Positions 43,047 through 47,177 of a stretch of 47,177 bases of DNA are shown piece after piece. The stretch spans positions 1-47,177 of the forward strand of contig CAZCBH010000034.1 of assembly GCA_964496875.1 (NCBI GenBank). Direction: 5' to 3'. The position numbers and the translations under genes are program-made. The stretch is from RI-106 sp964496875. GTDB taxonomy: Bacteria; Cyanobacteriota; Vampirovibrionia; Obscuribacterales; Obscuribacteraceae. Every line of letters begins with the position of its first letter. Within the stretch, counting starts at the first letter, position 1. The notes beneath the pieces are model-generated. The model did no database searches. It saw only the letters and a program-made list of their open reading frames with translations, and was not told where the DNA came from.

Positions 43047-43133
43047 GGAGAGGTGTCAGAGTGGTCGATCGTGCAGTCCTGGAAAGACTGTCTGCGCTAA
43101 AACGCAGCGTGGGTTCGAATCCCACCCTCTCCG
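43047..43133 (+). tRNA. tRNA-Ser (GGA)
   Basis: 87 nt. The acceptor stem GGAGAGG pairs with CCTCTCC; discriminator G. Anticodon arm CAGTC-CTGGAAA-GACTG (anticodon GGA). A long variable arm with TGCG/CGCA stem (TCTGCGCTAAAACGCAGC) and T-arm GGGTTCGAATCCC follow. CCA is not encoded. It reads UCC and UCU. Confidence 0.97.
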
Positions 43134-43195
43134 AATCTTTTATTCCGAATCTTTCCTTGGGTTTAGCCATATTTCCCGGAGTCTAGTCTATAGGC

Positions 43196-44275
43196 ATGGA
43201 GCATCTTGCAGAAAAGCTGGAAGAGATTGAAAAGACGTTTATCGACGTCGAGAAGCAGCTCGCCGATCCGGCTGTGGCTACCGACATAGATAAGGTCAAG
43301 AGCCTCTCTCGTATTCTCAAGCAGTTAAAGCCAACTGTTGATGCTTACAACAGTTGGAAACAGGTTCAGGAAGATATCGATTTCTGGCTGGAGCAAATCC
43401 GCGAGACCCAGGATCAAGAGGAGCGTATCAATTTCGAGAGCGAACTTGCCCAGGCGCGTAAGAAGGACGACAACCTGAGAGAAGAGTTGAAGATTCTTTT
43501 GCTTCCCAGGGACCCCAGCGATGACAAGGACATCATGATCGAGATCCGAGCCGGCGCCGGGGGAGATGAGGCTTCGATTTTTGCAGGTGATCTGCTGCGC
43601 ATGTATTCCAAATACGCGGATACTCTCGGATGGAAATGGACCATAGAAAGCGCCAGCGAGATAGGCATCGGCGGCTATAAAGAGGTAATCGTCAGCGTCA
43701 AGGCTGACGGAGCCTACAGCAAATTCAAATTCGAATCCGGGGTTCATCGGGTTCAACGGGTGCCCCAGACCGAATCTTCCGGGAGAGTCCACACTTCGAC
43801 AGCCACCGTTGCGGTCATGCCGGAGGCTGACGAAATTGACGTAGAACTCGACGAAAAGGATCTGGAGATTTCGACCATGCGCTCCGGTGGTGCGGGCGGT
43901 CAGAACGTCAACAAAGTGGAGACCGCGGTGCGCATTCTGCACAAGCCGACCGGCATCCAGGTGCACTGTACCGAGGAGCGCAGTCAGCTTCAGAACAAAG
44001 AGCGCGCCAAGAATATTCTTCGGACCAAACTGTATAAAATTAAGCTCGAAGAGCAACAGCAGGCGATTTATGAACAACGCAAGTCCCAGGTCGGCTCCGG
44101 GGACAGGTCGGAAAAGATTCGTACCTACAACTATAAAGACAACCGGGTCACCGACCACAGGCTCGGTCAGAACTTTTCGTTGCAGCAGGTGATGGAAGGG
44201 GATTTGACCAAGTTGATCGACTCTCTGACACTTATGGAACAGGAGCAGAAGTTGAAAGAGGGGCTCGCAGTTTAG
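43196..44275 (+). CDS. prfA: Peptide chain release factor 1
   Basis: 359 residues. The GGQ motif (residues 234-236, in GAGGQNVNKVE) triggers peptidyl-tRNA hydrolysis. The stop-codon recognition tripeptide lies in HRVQRVPQTESSGRVHTS as PQT (190-192), the PxT form typical of RF1, which reads UAA and UAG. The gene itself ends with UAG, followed in frame by two more UAG codons (44288-44290 and 44303-44305) and then UGA at 44330-44332. It lies 62 bp after tRNA-Ser and 122 bp before prmC, whose product methylates the GGQ glutamine. Confidence 0.97.
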   Translation: MEHLAEKLEEIEKTFIDVEKQLADPAVATDIDKVKSLSRILKQLKPTVDAYNSWKQVQEDIDFWLEQIRETQDQEERINFESELAQARKKDDNLREELKILLLPRDPSDDKDIMIEIRAGAGGDEASIFAGDLLRMYSKYADTLGWKWTIESASEIGIGGYKEVIVSVKADGAYSKFKFESGVHRVQRVPQTESSGRVHTSTATVAVMPEADEIDVELDEKDLEISTMRSGGAGGQNVNKVETAVRILHKPTGIQVHCTEERSQLQNKERAKNILRTKLYKIKLEEQQQAIYEQRKSQVGSGDRSEKIRTYNYKDNRVTDHRLGQNFSLQQVMEGDLTKLIDSLTLMEQEQKLKEGLAV

Positions 44276-44310
44276 TCTAGTTTAGTCTAGTCCAGTTTAA
44301 TTTAGTTCAG
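44271..44310 (+). repeat. Short tandem repeat overlapping the prfA stop
   Basis: TTTAGTCTAG occurs at 44271-44280 and again exactly at 44281-44290, with a decayed continuation to 44310. The first copy contains the prfA stop codon. Confidence 0.8.
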
Positions 44311-44397
44311 GCCCATTGCTCCGGTTTTATGAATGGACGCAGAAGCGCGTAAGCGCCTGCTTGGCACTGGTTCTGAAGAATTGATAGAATCGAATAC

Positions 44398-45294
44398 ATG
44401 AGCGATATGCGATTGACTCCGGGGGTGAAGCTTCGGGATCTAAAAAAGCAGATGGTGTTTATCCTCACCTCCTTTGGTATCGAAAAGGGGGAAGCTTCGG
44501 TGGAAGCCGAGATGATCGTGGAGCATGTCAGTGGCATGAATCGTTCTCAGCAGCTAGTTTGCGCCGACATTCCGGTAACCGATCAGCAGACCACCAAGAT
44601 GGAGCGATACCTTTTGCAGCGCCAGGCGCGCATGCCTATTCAGTATTGTCTGGAAGTGGCTGATTTTGCAGGCTGCAAATTCAAGGTCAAGCCAGGCGTT
44701 TTCATCCCGAGAACGGACACGGAAACCCTCTTGGAGGAAGCCTTGAGGCTTTGCGGCAAGCTGGGCGATCGGCCTGTCATCAAGGTGCTGGAAGTTGGTG
44801 TCGGCTCCGGGGCGCTTTCGGTAAGTCTCTTGAAAAAAATGCCGCGCACTAGATTGACCGGCACCGATATCTCGGAGGATGCTTTATCAATCACCCTGGA
44901 AAATGCCAGGCAGCACAAGGTTTTGAAGAGGATCAATTTGAAGCACGAAGGTCTGTGGTGGCTTCTTGATGAACGCTACGATCTGGTGATATGCAACCCT
45001 CCTTACATTCCACTTTCGGAAAAAGAGAGTCTCGAACCGGAGGTGGTGGAGTATGAACCCCATGAAGCACTGTTCGGCCGAGACCCTGATGGATTAAGGT
45101 TCTACAGGAAGCTCAGTACCACCATTCCGAAGATGATTGATCTCGCCGGTGGTTACATGGCTGTCGAGGTAGGAGACAGGCAGGCAGATAAAGTAGTGGA
45201 GATTTTCAAGGAGGCAGGCTGGGGATCGTTGAACTGCCAGAGGGATGTCAACGGAATTTATCGCGTCGTCAGCGGATTTTGGAAGAAAAAATAG
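44398..45294 (+). CDS. prmC: Release factor glutamine methyltransferase
   Basis: 298 residues. An N-terminal helical domain binds the release factor. GVFIPRTDTETLLEEAL resembles the family PRPDTE motif. The SAM-binding motif is LEVGVGSGALSV (131-142), and the catalytic NPPYIPLSEKE lies at 200-210. PrmC methylates the Gln of the GGQ motif in RF1 and RF2. No clear Shine-Dalgarno precedes ATG 44398. The neighbour prfA encodes the substrate, the usual bacterial arrangement. Confidence 0.95.
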   Translation: MSDMRLTPGVKLRDLKKQMVFILTSFGIEKGEASVEAEMIVEHVSGMNRSQQLVCADIPVTDQQTTKMERYLLQRQARMPIQYCLEVADFAGCKFKVKPGVFIPRTDTETLLEEALRLCGKLGDRPVIKVLEVGVGSGALSVSLLKKMPRTRLTGTDISEDALSITLENARQHKVLKRINLKHEGLWWLLDERYDLVICNPPYIPLSEKESLEPEVVEYEPHEALFGRDPDGLRFYRKLSTTIPKMIDLAGGYMAVEVGDRQADKVVEIFKEAGWGSLNCQRDVNGIYRVVSGFWKKK

Positions 45295-45322
45295 TTGTCA
45301 AAACCTTTTCAACTGTTAAAAT
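45295..45322 (+). promoter_or_regulatory. Promoter of hslO
   Basis: TTGTCA (45295-45300) and TAAAAT (45317-45322) are 16 bp apart and each one mismatch from consensus. The expected start is about 45329, 24 nt before the ATG. The -35 starts at the base after the prmC stop codon. Confidence 0.6.
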
Positions 45323-45352
45323 TGTTGATAGAGAGACAGTTCAGAGGGGTCG

Positions 45353-46225
45353 ATGGAAGACGGAATTTTGAAGGCAATGACCGCCGACGGAAGCATCAGG
45401 GCTGTCATCGCTACTACCACCAAGGCTGTTGCATGTGCCCGAGAGAGGCACGAGCTCTCTTACACAGCCACTGCGGCTCTGGGTCGCGTGATGACCTCGG
45501 GTCTTCTGCTTGCTTCTTTGATGACCAGGCAGGGCCAGGTCGCCTTGAAGTTTCAGGGTAACGGTCCGCTTGGTCGTATTCTGGTCGATGCCCAGCCCAA
45601 CGGCAAAGTAAGAGGATATGTGGATAATCCCCAGGTCGAGTTGCCTTTGAACTCCCTGGGGAATTTTGATGTTGGGGCTGCCATCGGCAATTCTGGCTTC
45701 ATGCATGTGATGGTCGATCATGGCTATGGCAGACCTTATTCTTCTATGGTCGAGCTTGCCACCGGCGAAGTGGGCGAGGACGTCAATCGTTTTCTGGTCA
45801 GCTCAGATCAGACCGGTTCCATTGTTGTTGTGGGCGTGCATGTCTCCAAGACCGGAGTTGAAGCTGCCGGTGGGCTAATCATCCAGCTCTTGCCGGATCA
45901 CACCGAAGAGACCATCTGTCAGATCGAAAACAATATAACCACCTTCGGTACCTTTACATTTTTGATGCGGCGCGGCATGGGTCTGGAGGACATTCTCAAG
46001 CGCATTCTCACCGGATTCGATGTGCACATCCTCACCGATGTCGAGCCGGTGCAGTTCTATTGCAAGTGTTCTAAAGAGCGCTTTGTGGAAGCTTTGAAAA
46101 TACTGCCCAAGACCGAGATCCTCTCCATGGCCGAGGAGGATGGTCAGGCTGAAGGGCGGTGTCATTTCTGCAACGAGTTCTACTATGTAGGGCGCGAAAG
46201 TCTGCTGGACCTGGCTAGATCTTAA
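45353..46225 (+). CDS. hslO: Redox-regulated chaperone Hsp33
   Basis: 290 residues. It starts ILKAMTADGSIRAVIATTTK, as the family does, and the N-terminal domain contains GRVMTSGLLLASLM. The four zinc-binding cysteines are in FYCKCSKERF and GRCHFCNEFY (CxC and CxxC). Oxidation releases zinc and turns on holdase activity in the cytosol. ATG at 45353 follows AGAGGGG. It has its own promoter and faces rpmB. Confidence 0.95.
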   Translation: MEDGILKAMTADGSIRAVIATTTKAVACARERHELSYTATAALGRVMTSGLLLASLMTRQGQVALKFQGNGPLGRILVDAQPNGKVRGYVDNPQVELPLNSLGNFDVGAAIGNSGFMHVMVDHGYGRPYSSMVELATGEVGEDVNRFLVSSDQTGSIVVVGVHVSKTGVEAAGGLIIQLLPDHTEETICQIENNITTFGTFTFLMRRGMGLEDILKRILTGFDVHILTDVEPVQFYCKCSKERFVEALKILPKTEILSMAEEDGQAEGRCHFCNEFYYVGRESLLDLARS

Positions 46226-46274
46226 TACTCATTAACTTTCACTATTCAAGACTAGGTATACGAGAACAAAATAA

Positions 46275-46294
46275 ACCACGCCGAAGGACGTGGT
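46275..46294 (-). terminator. Terminator hairpin of rpmB
   Basis: ACCACG (46275-46280) pairs with CGTGGT (46289-46294), loop 8 nt. On the minus strand it is followed by TTTATTTTGTT. It lies between the convergent ends of hslO (46225) and rpmB (46346). Confidence 0.65.
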
Positions 46295-46345
46295 CTATCG
46301 AAGTCTTTTGTAAGCGCAAACTGGTAAGTCAGGGGTCGCTGAGAG

Positions 46346-46549
46346 TTATAGGGCTCTGGCGATTTTGCCCTTCTTGATGCAAGAAGTGCAGACCTTCATC
46401 CGCTTGACGGTATTGTTGATTCTGGCTTTCACCGATTGTAGGTTCGGGAGCCATCTTCGCTTGTTATGTGGGTTCCAGTGGGATCGCAAGAAGGTGTAGT
46501 TCAAACCGGTTCTTGGACCTTTGCCACAGACTTCACAACGTTTAGCCAT
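46346..46549 (-). CDS. rpmB: Ribosomal protein bL28
   Basis: 67 residues: MAKRCEVCGKGPRTGLNYTF, then SHWNPHNKRRWLPNLQ, then VKRMKVCTSCIKKGKI. Two CxxC pairs (CEVC and CTSC) make this a zinc-binding C+ form. It belongs to the large subunit near the tRNA exit site. ATG at 46547-46549. Monocistronic. Confidence 0.96.
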   Translation of the reverse strand: MAKRCEVCGKGPRTGLNYTFLRSHWNPHNKRRWLPNLQSVKARINNTVKRMKVCTSCIKKGKIARAL

Positions 46550-47089
46550 GATTGAAGCCTTCCATTAGGTTCGCTTAGGGATATCTGGGACATTCGGGTG
46601 AGGTAAATCACTCGAATATTGGGTTATCCGTCCGATAAGAATCGGTTGCGGAATTCGCCCCTTGCCTCGCCTCGTTCCATGGCATCAGGTGCCAACCAGG
46701 CTGACAAAGGGTGCATTTTAGCATGTACGATGAATACTTCAAAAGGAAATGTTGTCAAATGTAATGTCTGAGATGAATAAATAGAAACAATAATTCCACA
46801 AGAATTCTCGATACGTGGTAGGCTAATTCTGGTGGGGATCGAGAGATGAGTGTTGTCAGGCTCTCTTGTCAATGAAGACCGATAAGTTAATCCTGGCGCA
46901 CGTTCTGTGATAAACAGAGTTTAGTAAATCGATTGCTGCAACGTATGGAAATACCATTCCATTCGGTTTAGAATCTTGGTATCAATTTCGATGGTGTTCA
47001 ATGGAGCCGCAAGTGGCAGGGGCGGCAAGTAAGCGAACGAGACGTAAAGTCGAAAGCTAATCGGTACAGAGGCGAGTTAGGAAACCAGC
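46550..47089. other. Intergenic region between rpmB and the second MglA-type gene
   Basis: 540 bp with no gene I can support; a minus-strand open frame at 46624-46872 has no protein-like features. It includes an inverted repeat TCTCGAT (46806-46812) and ATCGAGA (46838-46844). The last about 110 bp form the leader of the GTPase gene. Confidence 0.5.
46946..46974 (+). promoter_or_regulatory. Possible promoter of the second MglA-type gene
   Basis: TGGAAA (46946-46951) and TAGAAT (46969-46974) are 17 bp apart, giving a leader of about 110 nt. The -10 is good, the -35 fair. Confidence 0.4.
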
Positions 47090-47177
47090 ATGGCACTCGT
47101 AAACTACGCGGCACGAGAGATTAACTGCAAAATCGTTTACTACGGCACCGGTCTTGGTGGCAAAACTACTAACTTGA
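47090..47177 (+). CDS. Second MglA-type GTPase, N-terminal part (runs off the right edge)
   Basis: 29 residues are visible. MALVNYAAREINCKIVYYGT is clearly related to the start of the GTPase at 1444 (MPLINFAKREITYKLVYYGT). The same P-loop GTGLGGKTTNL follows directly. The right edge of the window cuts the gene. It has its own leader and promoter-like boxes. A paralogue of the first GTPase is certain from the P-loop and flanks; whether both have the same role is unknown. Confidence 0.88.
   Translation, partial: MALVNYAAREINCKIVYYGTGLGGKTTNL

Noticed and set aside
46624..46872. 82-codon open frame on the minus strand between rpmB and the second GTPase gene
   Set aside because: No ribosome-binding site, no domain or signal pattern, and it lies in a region that looks like leader and intergenic sequence.
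1..47177. CRISPR array, prophage or integrative element
   Set aside because: No regular direct repeats with spacers, no integrase, transposase or phage structural genes were seen.

Overview
The window is about 47.2 kb of a bacterial chromosome scaffold. By eye it is about half G+C, and it holds four runs of exactly 100 N (9363-9462, 10797-10896, 12019-12118, 25689-25788) that look like standard scaffold gaps. About 45 protein genes and two tRNA genes can be supported. The content is mostly conserved core metabolism and translation mixed with lineage-specific secreted, membrane and TPR proteins. Two MglA-type GTPases, a PATAN/DUF4388 protein, many TPR proteins, two S21 paralogues, a KdsC-type phosphatase and LspA point to a diderm (outer-membrane) bacterium. 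A non-photosynthetic cyanobacterial relative (Melainabacteria/Vampirovibrionia, Obscuribacter-like) would fit, but that is inference from gene flavour and was not tested. No phage, insertion sequence, CRISPR array or toxin-antitoxin module was seen.

Layout. 1-5.8 kb: a truncated FAD oxidoreductase, a KdsC-like phosphatase, and a minus-strand cluster of a 673-aa unknown protein, a PATAN plus degenerate GGDEF protein, and an MglA GTPase. 5.9-9.2 kb: the AmrS-like radical SAM enzyme, then small secreted or membrane proteins and a TPR protein, closed by a hairpin terminator. 9.2-15.2 kb: a VIT/VWA protein broken by two gaps, small unknowns, rpsU copy 1, a FusA2-like EF-G paralogue and a membrane protein. 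15.4-22.2 kb: aspS, a TPR lipoprotein, a zinc-ribbon membrane protein, comM and a 402-aa protein with GspE-N-like repeats. 22.2-28.4 kb: lysC and murA (minus), a lipoprotein cytochrome c, a HerA-like ATPase. 28.4-33.3 kb: tRNA-Leu(GAG), a BFN-domain protein, an overlapping minus-strand operon (NTF2-like, lspA, rluD-family, lapA-like), and mdh. 33.5-39.1 kb: a PDZ protein, a TIM-barrel protein, a GH38 alpha-mannosidase and a helical-repeat secreted protein. 39.5-47.2 kb: rpsU copy 2, cobS, a TPR protein, tpiA, tRNA-Ser(GGA), prfA, prmC, hslO, rpmB, and the start of a second MglA-type GTPase.

Genes that plausibly work together: aspS, the tRNAs, prfA with prmC (PrmC methylates release factors), rpsU, rpmB, the EF-G paralogue and the RluD-family enzyme in translation; murA, lspA and KdsC in the envelope; lysC for the diaminopimelate/lysine branch; mdh and tpiA in central carbon metabolism.

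The observations I find most worth checking are: three in-frame UAG codons at a 15-nt period at the end of prfA, followed by UGA; identical GGGGGGA-N6 ribosome-binding sites before the non-ATG starts of aspS, tpiA and rpsU copy 1; a nested three-stem element between tRNA-Leu and the BFN gene; a strong hairpin in the rpsU copy 2 leader; and the MglA/PATAN cluster. About a third of the genes appear to start at GTG or TTG, and several starts below were chosen from the Shine-Dalgarno sequence.
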